The notes below the pieces were generated by a model. The model did not search any database and was not told where the DNA came from. It saw only the letters and a program-made list of their open reading frames with translations. Made by a program: the position numbers and the translations under genes. Source: Xenococcaceae cyanobacterium MO_188.B32 (lineage in GTDB: Bacteria; Cyanobacteriota; Cyanobacteriia; Cyanobacteriales; Xenococcaceae). Taken from it: a DNA stretch of 64,000 nt. Positions within the stretch are counted from its first letter, which is position 1, and each line of letters starts with the position of its first letter. Below, in pieces: positions 19,704 through 30,365 of this stretch. The stretch covers positions 1 through 64,000 of the forward strand of contig JASJDJ010000013.1 in assembly GCA_030065635.1 (NCBI GenBank), in the 5' to 3' direction.

Positions 19704-20765
19704 ATGAATTTTATAATCCCTGCTAAGAGACGGTTCTGGTTAGCTCCCATACTAGCTATGTCTTTGAGTATTGCTTCTTGTGGTGGTTCTAATACTGTCT
19801 CAACAGAAAGTGGCAAATCTGTATCTTTGACGGGTGCGGGTGCTAGTTTTCCTGCTCCTCTATATCAGCGATGGTTTTCTGAGTACAATAAAGAAAATCC
19901 TAATGTACAAGTTACTTATCAATCTGTAGGTAGTGGTGCAGGAGTAGAACAATTTACTCAACAAACTGTGGATTTTGGTGCTAGTGATGTAGCGATGAAA
20001 GATGAAGAAATAACCAAAGTCGATCGAGGTGTAGTTTTGCTACCCATGACTGCCGGAAGTATCGTACTCGCTTACAATCTTCCCGGAGTAGATGAATTAA
20101 AGCTTTCTCGCGAAGTGTATGTAGATATTCTCTTGGGTAAAATTAACAAATGGAACGATCCTGCGATCGCTAAAATTAATCCTGGTGTTCAATTACCCGA
20201 TCGAGAGATTACTGTCGTCCATCGTTCTGATGGTAGTGGTACAACTGGCGTATTTACTCAACATCTAAGTGCAATTAGTCCCGAATGGGAACAAAAAGTT
20301 GGTAGTGGTAAAACCGTAGAATGGCCTACTGGTGTTGGTGCCAAAGGTAATGAGGGGGTTACTGCTCAAATTCAGCAAACAGAAGGTTCTATTGGCTATA
20401 TTGAATACGGTTATGCCAAACAGCAAAATATTCCCGTAGCTAGTTTGGAAAATCAAGCAGGAGAATATGTTGCTCCTTCGAGTGAATCGGCTTCTAATGC
20501 TTTATCCGCAGTAACCTTGCCAGAAAACCTCAGAGCTTTTGTTACCGATCCAGAAGGAGCAGATTCTTATCCAATTGTTTCTTATACCTGGATTTTAGCT
20601 TACGAAAATTATGATAACCCCGATAAGCTTGATGCTTTTAAAAATGTAGTTAACTGGTCTCTGACTGATGGACAAGCTTATGCTGAAGAATTAGGCTATA
20701 TTCCTTTACCTGATAATGTAGTAGAAAAAGTACAAGATAAACTCGCTACAATTCAAGCTCAGTAG
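19704..20765 (+). CDS. pstS: Phosphate ABC transporter substrate-binding protein (PstS/SphX)
   Basis: This periplasmic lipoprotein binds phosphate. A lipobox ends in SIASCGG, and the mature protein begins with the PstS motif TGAGASFPAPLYQRWF. The phosphate-binding segments GSGAGVEQF, DFGASDVAM and HRSDGSGTT are present. I prefer the ATG at 19704 over the TTG 21 bases upstream, because it gives a conventional signal sequence. No pstCAB genes follow, so this is a stand-alone binding protein like SphX, placed after the sphRS-phoU-porin set. A terminator follows. Confidence 0.93.
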   Translation: MNFIIPAKRRFWLAPILAMSLSIASCGGSNTVSTESGKSVSLTGAGASFPAPLYQRWFSEYNKENPNVQVTYQSVGSGAGVEQFTQQTVDFGASDVAMKDEEITKVDRGVVLLPMTAGSIVLAYNLPGVDELKLSREVYVDILLGKINKWNDPAIAKINPGVQLPDREITVVHRSDGSGTTGVFTQHLSAISPEWEQKVGSGKTVEWPTGVGAKGNEGVTAQIQQTEGSIGYIEYGYAKQQNIPVASLENQAGEYVAPSSESASNALSAVTLPENLRAFVTDPEGADSYPIVSYTWILAYENYDNPDKLDAFKNVVNWSLTDGQAYAEELGYIPLPDNVVEKVQDKLATIQAQ

Positions 20766-20803
20766 TAATTTTACTATTAGTTTACTAATTTAATTAACGA
20801 GAG

Positions 20804-20840
20804 AGTAAGGTGATACAAATCTATACCTTACTTTTTTTTT
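20804..20840 (+). terminator. Rho-independent terminator after pstS
   Basis: AGTAAGGT pairs with ACCTTACT and is followed by an uninterrupted T-run of nine or more, about 40 bases after the pstS stop. Confidence 0.9.
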
Positions 20841-21033
20841 GTGTTTTACGCTTAAACTATAAATAATATATCTAACTTAAATTTTTCCTTGTCTATTTTT
20901 ACGAATTGGTATCGTCAATTTTATCTAGTCCCTTGTCCGAATTATGGTTAGTATAAGCTGCTATAATAGTTGTTTATACTATTAAATTTACTTACTATTT
21001 ATATATATTAGAAATATCTAGGTAATATTTTAT

Positions 21034-21564
21034 ATGGATTGTCCTAATAATTGTGTTAGAGACCGTCTATCTATCTTTGTAGACGGCAACAATATGTTTT
21101 ATGCACAGCAAAAAAATGGCTGGTTTTTCGATCCAAGAAGAGTATTAGAATTTTTTACTAAAGACCCTACTGTTAGTTTAGTTAACGCTTTTTGGTATAC
21201 AGGATTAAAAGATGCTCAAGATCAAAGAGGATTTAGAGATGCATTGATAAGTTTAGGTTATACAGTAAGAACAAAAATACTTAAAGAATATTACGATGAT
21301 AACTCTGGTCGTTATTCTCAAAAAGCCAATCTAGATATAGAAATTGTAGTCGATATGTTTAATACCGTCGATCAATACGATCGAGTTATTTTATTTAGTG
21401 GAGATGGTGATTTTGAAAGGGCAATTGAATTATTGCGTTCTAAAAATACTCATATTACCGTAGTATCTACAGAAGGAATGATCGCTAGAGAATTAAGAAA
21501 TGCTACAGATAGATATATAGACTTAAATGATATTCGCCATGCTATTGAAAAAAGTGATTTTTAA
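21034..21564 (+). CDS. NYN-domain (LabA/DUF88) protein
   Basis: The 176-residue protein is a PIN-like NYN domain of the LabA/DUF88 family. The conserved acidic residues are visible in FVDGNNMFY, KANLDIEIVVDMF and LFSGDGDFE, which suggest a metal-dependent nuclease fold. In cyanobacteria a member (LabA) affects circadian output; other members are uncharacterised. There is no signal peptide. It sits alone between pstS and leuA with AT-rich gaps on each side. An RNase role is inference. Confidence 0.9.
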   Translation: MDCPNNCVRDRLSIFVDGNNMFYAQQKNGWFFDPRRVLEFFTKDPTVSLVNAFWYTGLKDAQDQRGFRDALISLGYTVRTKILKEYYDDNSGRYSQKANLDIEIVVDMFNTVDQYDRVILFSGDGDFERAIELLRSKNTHITVVSTEGMIARELRNATDRYIDLNDIRHAIEKSDF

Positions 21565-21653
21565 TCGAGTTGGCTCTAGGCAAATATAAAAATTATAATA
21601 ACGTATAATTTTCAATAAACAGTAATTTTCTGCACAATAACATAGATTGGTTT

Positions 21654-23249
21654 ATGGACACGTCACGAGACCGCATCATTATCTTCGACACTACTCTTAG
21701 GGATGGAGAACAGTCCCCAGGAGCAACCCTAAATGTAGAAGAAAAACTAGAAATTGCTCGCTCTTTAGCAAGATTAGGAGTTGATGTAATCGAAGCAGGT
21801 TTTGCCTATGCGAGTCCTGGAGATTTTGAAGCGGTGCAGAAAGTTGCCCGAACAGTAGGGACAGAAGACGGACCGATCATCTGTAGTTTGGCAAGAGCAA
21901 TCGAAGCAGATATTAAAAGCGCAGCCGAAGCCCTCAAACCAGCAGCTAAGGCCAGAATTCATACTTTTATTTCTACCTCAGATATTCATTTAAAATATCA
22001 ATTAAAAAAATCTCGTTCTGAAGTCCTAGCGATCGCGCAAGAAATGGTTGCTTATGCTAAATCATTTATGGAAGATGTAGAATTTTCTCCAATGGACGCG
22101 GTGCGGACTGATTCGGAATATTTGTATCAAGTATTAGAAGCAGCGATCGCAGCAGGGGCTACTACTATTAATATTCCCGATACAGTGGGTTATACTACTC
22201 CCAGTGAATTTGGAGCATTAATTAAAGGTATCAAAGAAAACGTACCCAATATAGATCGGGCAATTATTTCTGTTCACGGTCATAACGATCTCGGGTTAGC
22301 AGTAGCCAACTTCTTGGAAGCTGTCAAAAACGGTGCCAGACAGTTAGAGTGTACTATTAATGGTATTGGCGAAAGGGCTGGTAATGCAGCATTAGAAGAG
22401 TTAGTCATGGCACTTCATGTCCGTCGTCAGTATTTTAACCCCTTCTTGGGTAGACCGGCAGAATCAACCGAATCTCTAACTAATATAGATACACAACATA
22501 TCTATAAAACTTCTCGTTTAGTTTCTAACCTGACAGGGGTGATAGTACAACCCAATAAGGCAATTGTGGGCAGCAATGCTTTTGCCCACGAATCGGGAAT
22601 TCACCAAGATGGAGTGCTTAAAAATAAGCTTACCTATGAAATTATGGATGCCCAATCGATCGGCTTAACCGATAATCAAATCATTTTGGGCAAACATTCT
22701 GGTCGTAATGCTTTCCGCACTCGTTTAAGAGAATTGGGTTTTGAGTTGTCCGAAGCAGATCTCAATAAAGCTTTTGTGCGCTTTAAAGATGTTGCTGACA
22801 AGAAAAAAGAAATTAGCGATTGGGATATTGAGGCCATTGTTAATGATGAAATTCGTCAACCTCCCGAACTATTCCGTTTGGAATTGGTACAAGTCTCTTG
22901 TGGTGATAACTCTCGTCCTACAGCGACAGTAAGTGTTCGCACTCCCGAGGGACAGGAATTAACAGATGCAGCTATCGGCACTGGACCCGTAGATGCAGTT
23001 TATAAGGCGATTAATAGAGTAGTCAACGTACCTAATGAATTAATCGAATTCTCTGTTCAATCTGTCACCGCAGGTATTGATGCCATTGGCGAAGTAACTA
23101 TTCGTCTGCGCCATAACGATAAAGTTTATTCTGGTCGTGCAGCCAATACTGATATTATTGTTGCTTCGGCTCGCGCTTATATTAAGGCCTTAAATCGCCT
23201 TTATGCTGCTCTGCAAGAGGAAAATAAGCAAACTGTAGCGACAAGCTAG
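21654..23249 (+). CDS. leuA: 2-isopropylmalate synthase
   Basis: LeuA condenses acetyl-CoA with 2-oxoisovalerate, the first committed step in leucine synthesis. The HMGL-like TIM barrel starts with [16 protein letters not shown], has the metal-binding [12 protein letters not shown], and continues through the [11 protein letters not shown] motif. The C-terminal LeuA dimer/regulatory domain (about 390-520) is complete, so leucine feedback is expected from family knowledge. The 531-residue length is normal. It appears monocistronic. Confidence 0.97.
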   Translation: MDTSRDRIIIFDTTLRDGEQSPGATLNVEEKLEIARSLARLGVDVIEAGFAYASPGDFEAVQKVARTVGTEDGPIICSLARAIEADIKSAAEALKPAAKARIHTFISTSDIHLKYQLKKSRSEVLAIAQEMVAYAKSFMEDVEFSPMDAVRTDSEYLYQVLEAAIAAGATTINIPDTVGYTTPSEFGALIKGIKENVPNIDRAIISVHGHNDLGLAVANFLEAVKNGARQLECTINGIGERAGNAALEELVMALHVRRQYFNPFLGRPAESTESLTNIDTQHIYKTSRLVSNLTGVIVQPNKAIVGSNAFAHESGIHQDGVLKNKLTYEIMDAQSIGLTDNQIILGKHSGRNAFRTRLRELGFELSEADLNKAFVRFKDVADKKKEISDWDIEAIVNDEIRQPPELFRLELVQVSCGDNSRPTATVSVRTPEGQELTDAAIGTGPVDAVYKAINRVVNVPNELIEFSVQSVTAGIDAIGEVTIRLRHNDKVYSGRAANTDIIVASARAYIKALNRLYAALQEENKQTVATS

Positions 23250-23384
23250 AACACCAATTCAGTATTTCCTGACTGGGGAAGACAATTTTAATTCTCAGCA
23301 TTAAGACATGGGGGAAGCCCTCTGTCCTCTGCCTCCTGCCTTGTTAAGAATGAAGTTAGTTGGACGCTTACATTATCATTCATT

Positions 23385-24872
23385 ATGCTCAGATGGAAAC
23401 GTTTTACTTATTTATCTCTGATATTGCTTATTGTGGGGGTTCTAGTCCGACTGAGATTATACTTTAGTAATCGTTCTCTCTGGTTTGATGAAGCAAGTTT
23501 AGCAATCAATATAGTCGATCGTTCTTACGCTGAATTACTCAAGCCTTTAGACTATAATCAGGCTGCTCCTCCCCTATTTTTATGGCTAGAAAAGTTTTTT
23601 GTGCAACTATTAGGTAATAACGAATATGCTCTGAGACTATTTCCTCTAGTATCTGGGATTATTGCTTTAGGTTTATTTTATAAGTTAGCCGTCCGTTTTA
23701 CCTCAGGTCTTGCTACTCCCATGGCGATCGCTCTATTTGCTTCTCTGAAATACACGGTTTACTATTCAGTAGAAGCCAAGCCTTACGCTTCTGATTTAAT
23801 GGTAGCCTTGGTTCTCTTTTTACTTTTGAGAGCCCATAGTCGTCCCACTCTCCCCAGTAAAAATATTATCTTTTTGAGCCTTATCGGCTCGGTTTCTATC
23901 TGGCTCTCCTATCCATCGATATTTATCCTATTTGGATTAGAACTTTTTTTTCTTCTTCACAGTCCTTTTTCCAAACTATCCAAAATAGTACTCAATCGAT
24001 TGCCCATATATACTAGTTGGTTATTAAGTTTTGTTGGACTTTATGTGGCTACTATTGTACCAACTATGACTAATGACAATTTAGTATCTTCTTGGAATCG
24101 CAGGTATCCAGATTCTCCCTTCGATATTATATGGTTGTTAGATTCTTTGGGTCGTTTTTTTCACAAACCATTAGGTTTTTGGAGTATCACAGATGGAATC
24201 GCAATTATTGCTTTTATTGCTGGCTGTATTGCTCTGTATCGCCAAGACAAATTTAATCTGCTACTTTTAAATACGCCAATTTTGGTGACGATTGTCGCTG
24301 CATATTTGCATAAATACCCTTTTCGTGGACGTCTAATTTTATTTCTTGCTCCCTTTGCCATTATTATTGTGGCGGAAGGAATGGTTTTTTTGCTAAATCA
24401 ATTTAGATATCGATATCTATTTCTAATCGGATGTGTAGTGGCAATTTCTTTACTCTCACCTCCTCTAATTCTCTCTGGTCAAGCTCTCATCCATCCTAGC
24501 CAGTTCGATTTCGACCATATTCGTCCAGCAATAGAATATATCAAGTCTAATCAACAGCCTGAGGATATTATCTATGTTTTCCCTCGAGCTCAACGACAGT
24601 TTGTTTACTATGCTTCAAAATATAATTTGTCGCCAGCAAAATATATTTTAGGAACAGAAAAACTACCAGATAAAGATAATCCCAATCGAAAACAATATCT
24701 TAAAGAGATATCGCAATTGAAAAGAAAACAAAGAATTTGGTTTTTACTTTCTCGAACCCAACTTTTTCAGGAAGAAGGTTTTTTAAAAGATCTCGAGTAT
24801 ATAGGTCAACCCTTAGAGGTCTTTAGACAACCAGATACAATGACTTGCTTATACGATATTGCCTCAAAATAA
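23385..24872 (+). CDS. GT39-like membrane glycosyltransferase
   Basis: The 495-residue integral membrane protein has about ten hydrophobic helices. An early periplasmic loop carries the SLWFDEA motif, typical of the ArnT/PMT-like (GT39) superfamily that uses lipid-linked sugars. The soluble C-terminal part (about 380-495) holds a small domain. The acceptor is unknown; cell-envelope glycolipid or protein is likely. Its direction matches leuA, but a 135-base gap makes co-transcription uncertain. Confidence 0.85.
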   Translation: MLRWKRFTYLSLILLIVGVLVRLRLYFSNRSLWFDEASLAINIVDRSYAELLKPLDYNQAAPPLFLWLEKFFVQLLGNNEYALRLFPLVSGIIALGLFYKLAVRFTSGLATPMAIALFASLKYTVYYSVEAKPYASDLMVALVLFLLLRAHSRPTLPSKNIIFLSLIGSVSIWLSYPSIFILFGLELFFLLHSPFSKLSKIVLNRLPIYTSWLLSFVGLYVATIVPTMTNDNLVSSWNRRYPDSPFDIIWLLDSLGRFFHKPLGFWSITDGIAIIAFIAGCIALYRQDKFNLLLLNTPILVTIVAAYLHKYPFRGRLILFLAPFAIIIVAEGMVFLLNQFRYRYLFLIGCVVAISLLSPPLILSGQALIHPSQFDFDHIRPAIEYIKSNQQPEDIIYVFPRAQRQFVYYASKYNLSPAKYILGTEKLPDKDNPNRKQYLKEISQLKRKQRIWFLLSRTQLFQEEGFLKDLEYIGQPLEVFRQPDTMTCLYDIASK

Positions 24873-24878
24873 AAATTT

Positions 24879-24913
24879 ATAAGTAGGGACGTTTTCTAGA
24901 ACGCTCCTACTTA
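24879..24913. terminator. Bidirectional terminator hairpin
   Basis: AAGTAGG and CCTACTT enclose an inner ACGTT/AACG pairing. The hairpin lies between the convergent glycosyltransferase and protease genes and could end both transcripts. Confidence 0.65.
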
Positions 24914-24979
24914 CTCTTAAAAAACAAATTGTTACTTTCCAGACATAACGAATATATGTAGATTCGTCGGACACTCATA

Positions 24980-26341
24980 TTAGCGAATAGGTAGAGAAGG
25001 TTTTTTCACTTGTTGAATAGGACCTTCTTTAAGGATAGCGATCGCTTTACTGTATTGAGGGTCGTTTTTTGTACCTGCTAAAGATGGATTAATGTTTAAG
25101 TTCATTTGTTCTTCTTTAGTCAGAATAACTTGTATATCGGGTGTAATTCCCGTCTGGTTAATATCTATGCCACTAGGAGGATAGTATTGAGCAATAGTTA
25201 CCGCTAACCCAGAACCATCAGAAAGAGAATGAACCGACTGAACTGTGCCCTTGCCATAAGTACGAGTACCGATTACTGTAGCTCGTTTATTCTCTTTTAA
25301 AGCTCCCGCTAAAATTTCACTAGCACTAGCAGAATATCGATCGACCAAAACAGCTAAGGGTAGTTTTGTTAGGGCAGTACCATTAGCAGAGAATTTTTGG
25401 TCGCCTCCTTTACGATCTTTGGTACTGACAATAGCTCCTTTTTCTAGCCACATACGAGCGATTTCCACACTGGAGAACAGTAGTCCTCCTGGGTTACTTC
25501 TGAGATCGAGTACAAACCCAGACACTTGTTCTTTGCTGAGGTCTTCAATAGCTTTTTTCATCTGTTCGGCAGCATGAGAGCTAAATTCGTCTAACTTGAT
25601 ATAGCCTACTTTTATGCCGTCTTCCTCTTGTACATTGTAGTCAACCGAAGGTAGTTCAATTTGCGCTCTAGTTATAGTTACATCAAATGTTTCTTTTCCC
25701 TGACGAGCAACTTGCAAACTAACCTCTGTTCCTACTTCCCCCTTTATTTCTGCTGATGCTTGTTCCAAACTCATTAGAGAAGTTGGTTTATCGTTGATAC
25801 GTAAAATTCGATCTCCTGCTTTTATCCCTACTTCAGCAGCAGGGGAGTTAACCAACGGCTCAACTACAATCAAGTTACTAGTTTTTTCATCGATCGCCAA
25901 AACAATACCAATACCAGATAACTCACCAGAAGTTTGACTGGTTAAATCGGCAAATTCATTGGGGTCTAGAAAACGAGTGTAGGGGTCTCCTAGATCTTTG
26001 AGAGATTGACGAATTGCTTGGTAGGCTTCTGCGCGATCGCTATAATCTCGATTGAGTAATTCTTGCCGTTTTTTGTGCCAATTAACTTGATTAAATTTTC
26101 GATCGACAAATTCTTTGTTAACAATTTGCCAAACTTCATCCACCACAGTTTTAGGACTATCTTCTAAAGCTGCATTAACTGAAGGGGTTGCATAGGAAAC
26201 AACGAAAGAAGTAGTAGCTAGAGTCAACATCAATTTAAGCGATGTGACTGACGACAGGCGGGGGAAGTTGCCTCGTCCCACTACTGAGTACCTTCGACTA
26301 GTTTGAGATTTGTTAAGAGAACGCATTGAAGGTTGATTCAT
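24980..26341 (-). CDS. Carboxyl-terminal processing protease (S41 family)
   Basis: This 453-residue S41A serine protease has an N-terminal signal/anchor (about 35-57), a PDZ domain (about 135-215) and a tail-protease catalytic domain. The likely nucleophile Ser339 (RYSASASE) and Lys364 (TYGKGT) are 25 residues apart, as in CtpA. Cyanobacteria have several Ctp paralogues. One matures the D1 protein of photosystem II, but I cannot tell which paralogue this is. It acts in the periplasm or thylakoid lumen. The Pro/Lys-rich C-terminus is ordinary. Confidence 0.92.
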   Translation of the reverse strand: MNQPSMRSLNKSQTSRRYSVVGRGNFPRLSSVTSLKLMLTLATTSFVVSYATPSVNAALEDSPKTVVDEVWQIVNKEFVDRKFNQVNWHKKRQELLNRDYSDRAEAYQAIRQSLKDLGDPYTRFLDPNEFADLTSQTSGELSGIGIVLAIDEKTSNLIVVEPLVNSPAAEVGIKAGDRILRINDKPTSLMSLEQASAEIKGEVGTEVSLQVARQGKETFDVTITRAQIELPSVDYNVQEEDGIKVGYIKLDEFSSHAAEQMKKAIEDLSKEQVSGFVLDLRSNPGGLLFSSVEIARMWLEKGAIVSTKDRKGGDQKFSANGTALTKLPLAVLVDRYSASASEILAGALKENKRATVIGTRTYGKGTVQSVHSLSDGSGLAVTIAQYYPPSGIDINQTGITPDIQVILTKEEQMNLNINPSLAGTKNDPQYSKAIAILKEGPIQQVKKPSLPIR

Positions 26342-26598
26342 GAGCAGAAGATCGGGAAATTAAAATTTACTTTTACCACAAAAGGCACTTTTGTTAAAGA
26401 CTAATAAGTATTTTATTTATTTAAATATATCTAATAGACTTTAGACTACTAATTGGAGATGAAAATTTCGATAAGGAAGTTTTTAGGTATTTATACTAAC
26501 CTATTAATTTAGGCTTGGTAATTATTTTAATATTTGATTAACTAGATTAATTATATTCAATAAAATTAGAATAACGAGACAGTAGTAAATTAATTTAG

Positions 26599-27078
26599 TT
26601 ATTTTGGGGAGTTATTGTTTTTTTGGGCGACAAAATTCAACAAAATATATTGATGAATATCCCCTAAAGGTCTTTCTTGTCCTGCTTTTTGAGAATAACA
26701 ACTACCACGCTGAATATCTGGTAAGCTGACTAAATTTAAGTCCCATCCTTCATTAAGAGTAAGAGCTTCCAGTGGTACTTTGAGTGGGGCATGATAAATA
26801 TGGCGGATAACTTTCTCATTGTTATAGCAACCTAGTTTAATCGGTGAAATTAAAGTGTAATTAATTTCTTCTTCTACTTCTCTTTTTAGTCCTGCTTCTG
26901 GAGTTTCTCCAGACTCTAGATGACCGCCAAATAAACCCCAACATCCAGGATAGAGAATTCCTGGAATATCGTCTCTTAGCTGCATTAAAAACTTTTCGTC
27001 TTGATAGAGAATTGCCATAGCTACCTGAACTGGAGCATCAGGTTTAGCGGTAATCTTAGATAGATGGCGATCGCGCAT
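26599..27078 (-). CDS. NUDIX hydrolase
   Basis: The 159-residue protein holds a Nudix box, GHLESGETPEAGLKREVEEE, at about residues 52-71, which supplies the metal-binding glutamates. The family hydrolyses nucleoside diphosphates linked to other moieties; the substrate here is unknown. It starts 23 bases downstream of the stop of the lipoprotein gene on the same strand, so the two may share a transcript. The GATC-rich N-terminal end contains a HIP1-like site. Confidence 0.9.
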   Translation of the reverse strand: MRDRHLSKITAKPDAPVQVAMAILYQDEKFLMQLRDDIPGILYPGCWGLFGGHLESGETPEAGLKREVEEEINYTLISPIKLGCYNNEKVIRHIYHAPLKVPLEALTLNEGWDLNLVSLPDIQRGSCYSQKAGQERPLGDIHQYILLNFVAQKNNNSPK

Positions 27079-27100
27079 AATGAGTAGGAAAATACAAATG

Positions 27101-27526
27101 CTAGTTTTGAGAATTATTTGTTAACTGTTGTAACTCAATTAGATAAAATTCGCCTAGTTCTCGTTCTTCGATTGGTAAACTTTCGTGTTGAATTTTCCCT
27201 CTAATAAATACTTCGTCTCCCTGAGTTGGTAAAGACTTAGAGGTAAAGACCCAAAGACTACCAGTCTCATCTTGTAGTTGATAAGCAGCACTCCCTAAAA
27301 AGGGCGATCGATGAATAACTTTACCCCTGACATAGATGGTTCTGCCACTTTTTTTCTGGGAGATATTACGGATAGAGGTAATGGCTAATTCCTCTTTGCC
27401 TAAAGTAACTAAAGTATCATCAATAAATTCTTGGCAACCACCTATCACTATAAGCATAGGAATTATAATGCTCAAAGATAATATTTTCCAGCTAACTAAT
27501 TTACAGTTTCGATCGGGGGATAACAT
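27101..27526 (-). CDS. Putative lipoprotein with OB-fold-like domain
   Basis: A hydrophobic N-terminal helix (about 14-30) ends in a lipobox-like VIGGC, suggesting lipid attachment at Cys30. The rest (about 45-135) resembles a nucleic-acid-binding OB fold, with IYVRGKVIHRSPFLGSAAYQLQDETGSLWVF and EVFIRGKI strands. For an exported protein this fold may bind oligosaccharide or peptide instead. Function is unknown. It may be co-transcribed with the NUDIX gene and is divergent from folD. Confidence 0.75.
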   Translation of the reverse strand: MLSPDRNCKLVSWKILSLSIIIPMLIVIGGCQEFIDDTLVTLGKEELAITSIRNISQKKSGRTIYVRGKVIHRSPFLGSAAYQLQDETGSLWVFTSKSLPTQGDEVFIRGKIQHESLPIEERELGEFYLIELQQLTNNSQN

Positions 27527-27605
27527 CTTGAGATATCCTAGCCACTTTAGGGAAAAATAAATACTAGTTTCAACTAACTTAACTTTTAAAGTAGCCTACT
27601 TTTTT

Positions 27606-28487
27606 ATGTCTCTTCAAACAGCCCAACTTTTGGATGGTAAAACCCTTGCTCAGAAAATCCGCACTCAATTGCAATCGAGGGTTCGCAGTCTACAACCGCA
27701 AATCGGTCGTCCTCCAGGACTAGCGGTATTAATGGTAGGAGATAATCCTGCTAGTGCTGTCTATGTCAGAAATAAAGAAAAAGCTTGCCAAAAAATAGGC
27801 ATTGCTTCTTTTGGTAAACATTTTCCCGCCCAGACTTCAGCAGCAGAGTTAGAAGAAGTAATAGCTGAATTAAACCAAGACGAGCGCGTTGATGGTATTT
27901 TAGTTCAACTTCCCTTACCCAACCATTTAGATGCAGTTTCTTTGCTGCACCAGATCGAGCCTGAGAAAGATGCCGATGGACTCCATCCAGTTAATTTAGG
28001 TAAACTAGTCCGCTCAGAAGCAGGTTTGCGTAGCTGTACTCCCGCAGGGGTAATGGAACTACTAAAAGAATATAATATCCCCATAGAAGGCAAAAAAGCA
28101 GTAGTAGTAGGGCGAAGTATTTTAGTAGGCAAACCCCTAGCACTAATGCTGTTAGAAAAGAATGCCACGGTCATCATGGCTCATTCTCGCACTCGATACT
28201 TAGGGGATGTCTGTCGCGAAGCAGATATTTTAGTAGCAGCCGTAGGTAAACCAGAATTAATTACCGCAGAGATGGTCAAACCTGGTGCAGTAGTGATAGA
28301 TGTAGGGATAAATCGGAGAGAAGATAGCCAAGGAAACTCTCGTTTAGTAGGAGATGTAGCTTTTGACTCCGTAGCAGAGGTAGCAAGTTATATTACTCCC
28401 GTACCTGGCGGAATTGGACCCATGACAGTGGCCATGCTGTTACAAAATACTGTTTTGAGTTGGGAAAAAAAATCTAAAAAAATATAG
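27606..28487 (+). CDS. folD: Bifunctional methylenetetrahydrofolate dehydrogenase/cyclohydrolase
   Basis: FolD interconverts 5,10-methylene-, methenyl- and 10-formyl-tetrahydrofolate with NADP, supplying one-carbon units. The catalytic Lys lies in the [14 protein letters not shown] helix. The [11 protein letters not shown] motif, the Rossmann [11 protein letters not shown] and the C-terminal [15 protein letters not shown] signature are all present. The length of 293 is normal. It is followed by pgi on the same strand with a 116-base gap. Confidence 0.97.
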   Translation: MSLQTAQLLDGKTLAQKIRTQLQSRVRSLQPQIGRPPGLAVLMVGDNPASAVYVRNKEKACQKIGIASFGKHFPAQTSAAELEEVIAELNQDERVDGILVQLPLPNHLDAVSLLHQIEPEKDADGLHPVNLGKLVRSEAGLRSCTPAGVMELLKEYNIPIEGKKAVVVGRSILVGKPLALMLLEKNATVIMAHSRTRYLGDVCREADILVAAVGKPELITAEMVKPGAVVIDVGINRREDSQGNSRLVGDVAFDSVAEVASYITPVPGGIGPMTVAMLLQNTVLSWEKKSKKI

Positions 28488-28603
28488 TAGTGCATTTACT
28501 TCTTCTACGAGTGCAAAATCTTATCCTCCTATGAAGTAGCTCAAAAAAACTAAAGGCTAATCATAACAAGAGATAACTTAAATTAGACTTACAGATAGAT
28601 TTT

Positions 28604-30214
28604 ATGCTTAGACTAGAAACTCAAATTATGAATAATTCTGAACTTTGGCAACGCTATCAAGACTGGCTTTACTACGATCGAGAATTAGGTTTTTACTTAG
28701 ATGTCAGCCGAATGAGCTTTGACGATGCTTTTGTCGCTAAGATGAAACCAAAATTCGCTAAAGCATTTAAAGATATAGAAGCATTAGAAGCAGGAGCGAT
28801 CGCCAACCCCGATGAAAATCGGATGGTAGGTCACTATTGGCTGAGAAACCCCGATTTAGCACCCACTCCAGAACTAAAACAAGATATTGTCGAGACGCAA
28901 CAAAGTATTATTGACTTTACTAAAAAAGTTCATAGTGGAGAAATTCATCCTCCCAGTGGAGGCAAATTTACTGATATTCTTTCTATTGGGATTGGTGGTT
29001 CTGCCCTCGGCCCTCAATTTGTCGCTCAAGCTTTAGCTCCTTTAGATGCCCCCTTAGCTATTCACTTCTTAGATAATACTGACCCAGCAGGGATAGATAA
29101 AGTTATTGCTCAGATTGGCGATCGTCTAGAAACTACCCTAGTCTTGACGATCTCTAAATCGGGAGGTACCCCAGAGACACGCAATGGGATGTTGGAAGTT
29201 AAAAAAGTCTATCAAGATTGCAATTTAGATTTTGCTGCTCATGCAGTTGCTATCACAGGCAAGGGTAGCAAATTAGAGACTATCGCTCTTCGGGAAGGCT
29301 GGTTGGCGAATTTTCCCATGTGGGACTGGGTAGGAGGTCGTACTTCTGAATTATCGGCAGTAGGTTTAGTGGCAGCAGCCCTACAGGGAATTAACATCCG
29401 AGCCATGCTCGATGGAGCAAAAACTATGGATGCTTTGACCAGAAAACCCGATCTCAAGCATAACCCCGCAGCTTTACTAGCTTTTAGTTGGTATGTTTCT
29501 GGTAACGGTAAGGGGGAAAACGATATGGTAATTCTGCCCTATAAAGATAGCTTACTGCTATTTAGTCGCTATCTCCAGCAGCTCATTATGGAATCTTTAG
29601 GTAAAGAAAAAGACTTAGCTGGCAACATCGTCAATCAGGGTATTGCTGTCTACGGAAATAAAGGTTCGACTGACCAACACGCCTATGTACAGCAGCTAAG
29701 AGAAGGAGTCAATAACTTCTTTCTTACTTTTATTGAAGTACTTCAAGACCGAGAAGGACAATATGTAGAGATCGAACCAGAAGTAACTTCAGGAGATTAC
29801 CTCACTGGCTTTTTATTGGGAACTCGTCAAGCACTATACGAAAAACAACGAGATTCAATTACTATCACCATTCCTGAGGTAAATGAAACTACTGTGGGAG
29901 CTTTGATTGCTCTTTACGAAAGAGCTGTAAGTATTTATGCTTCTCTAGTCAATATCAACGCTTATCATCAACCTGGAGTAGAAGCAGGAAAAAAAGCAGC
30001 AGCTTCTGTTTTGCAAATCCAAAAAGATATCATCAGCGTCTTAAAAGAAGCCAAACAACCTTTATCTTTGTCGGAATTAGCTACTAAAGCTCGAGCGAAA
30101 GAGAAGATTGAAACAATTTATAAAATTATCCGTCATCTTCACGCTAACGAACGTGGGATTGTTTTGCAAGGGGATTTAGGTAAACCAGACAGTTTGACTA
30201 TTTCTTGGCAATAG
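28604..30214 (+). CDS. pgi: Glucose-6-phosphate isomerase
   Basis: The enzyme interconverts glucose 6-phosphate and fructose 6-phosphate in glycolysis, gluconeogenesis and the oxidative pentose phosphate route. The first SIS domain shows [19 protein letters not shown]. The phosphosugar-binding [10 protein letters not shown] and the [16 protein letters not shown] segment are intact. Either ATG (28604, or 28628 giving MNNSELWQ) could start it; the second better resembles family N-termini. Gap2 is convergent, sharing a terminator region. Confidence 0.96.
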   Translation: MLRLETQIMNNSELWQRYQDWLYYDRELGFYLDVSRMSFDDAFVAKMKPKFAKAFKDIEALEAGAIANPDENRMVGHYWLRNPDLAPTPELKQDIVETQQSIIDFTKKVHSGEIHPPSGGKFTDILSIGIGGSALGPQFVAQALAPLDAPLAIHFLDNTDPAGIDKVIAQIGDRLETTLVLTISKSGGTPETRNGMLEVKKVYQDCNLDFAAHAVAITGKGSKLETIALREGWLANFPMWDWVGGRTSELSAVGLVAAALQGINIRAMLDGAKTMDALTRKPDLKHNPAALLAFSWYVSGNGKGENDMVILPYKDSLLLFSRYLQQLIMESLGKEKDLAGNIVNQGIAVYGNKGSTDQHAYVQQLREGVNNFFLTFIEVLQDREGQYVEIEPEVTSGDYLTGFLLGTRQALYEKQRDSITITIPEVNETTVGALIALYERAVSIYASLVNINAYHQPGVEAGKKAAASVLQIQKDIISVLKEAKQPLSLSELATKARAKEKIETIYKIIRHLHANERGIVLQGDLGKPDSLTISWQ

Positions 30215-30247
30215 CAATAAAAGCTATTAGCTATTTTGTTAGCAAAA

Positions 30248-30279
30248 ATCCCCCTAGTTGTTCGCAAATTTAGGGGGAT
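30248..30279 (-). terminator. Terminator for gap2
   Basis: ATCCCCCTA pairs with TAGGGGGAT. On the minus strand the hairpin is followed by TTTTT, so it fits the end of gap2 and may also act on pgi from the other side. Confidence 0.8.
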
Positions 30280-30365
30280 ATACAATATACAAATGATTAA
30301 AAAAGCAATTCTTCCGCTAAAAACTAATTAACTTGGTAGAGTATCAAACTCCAAACTCTCGTTAA

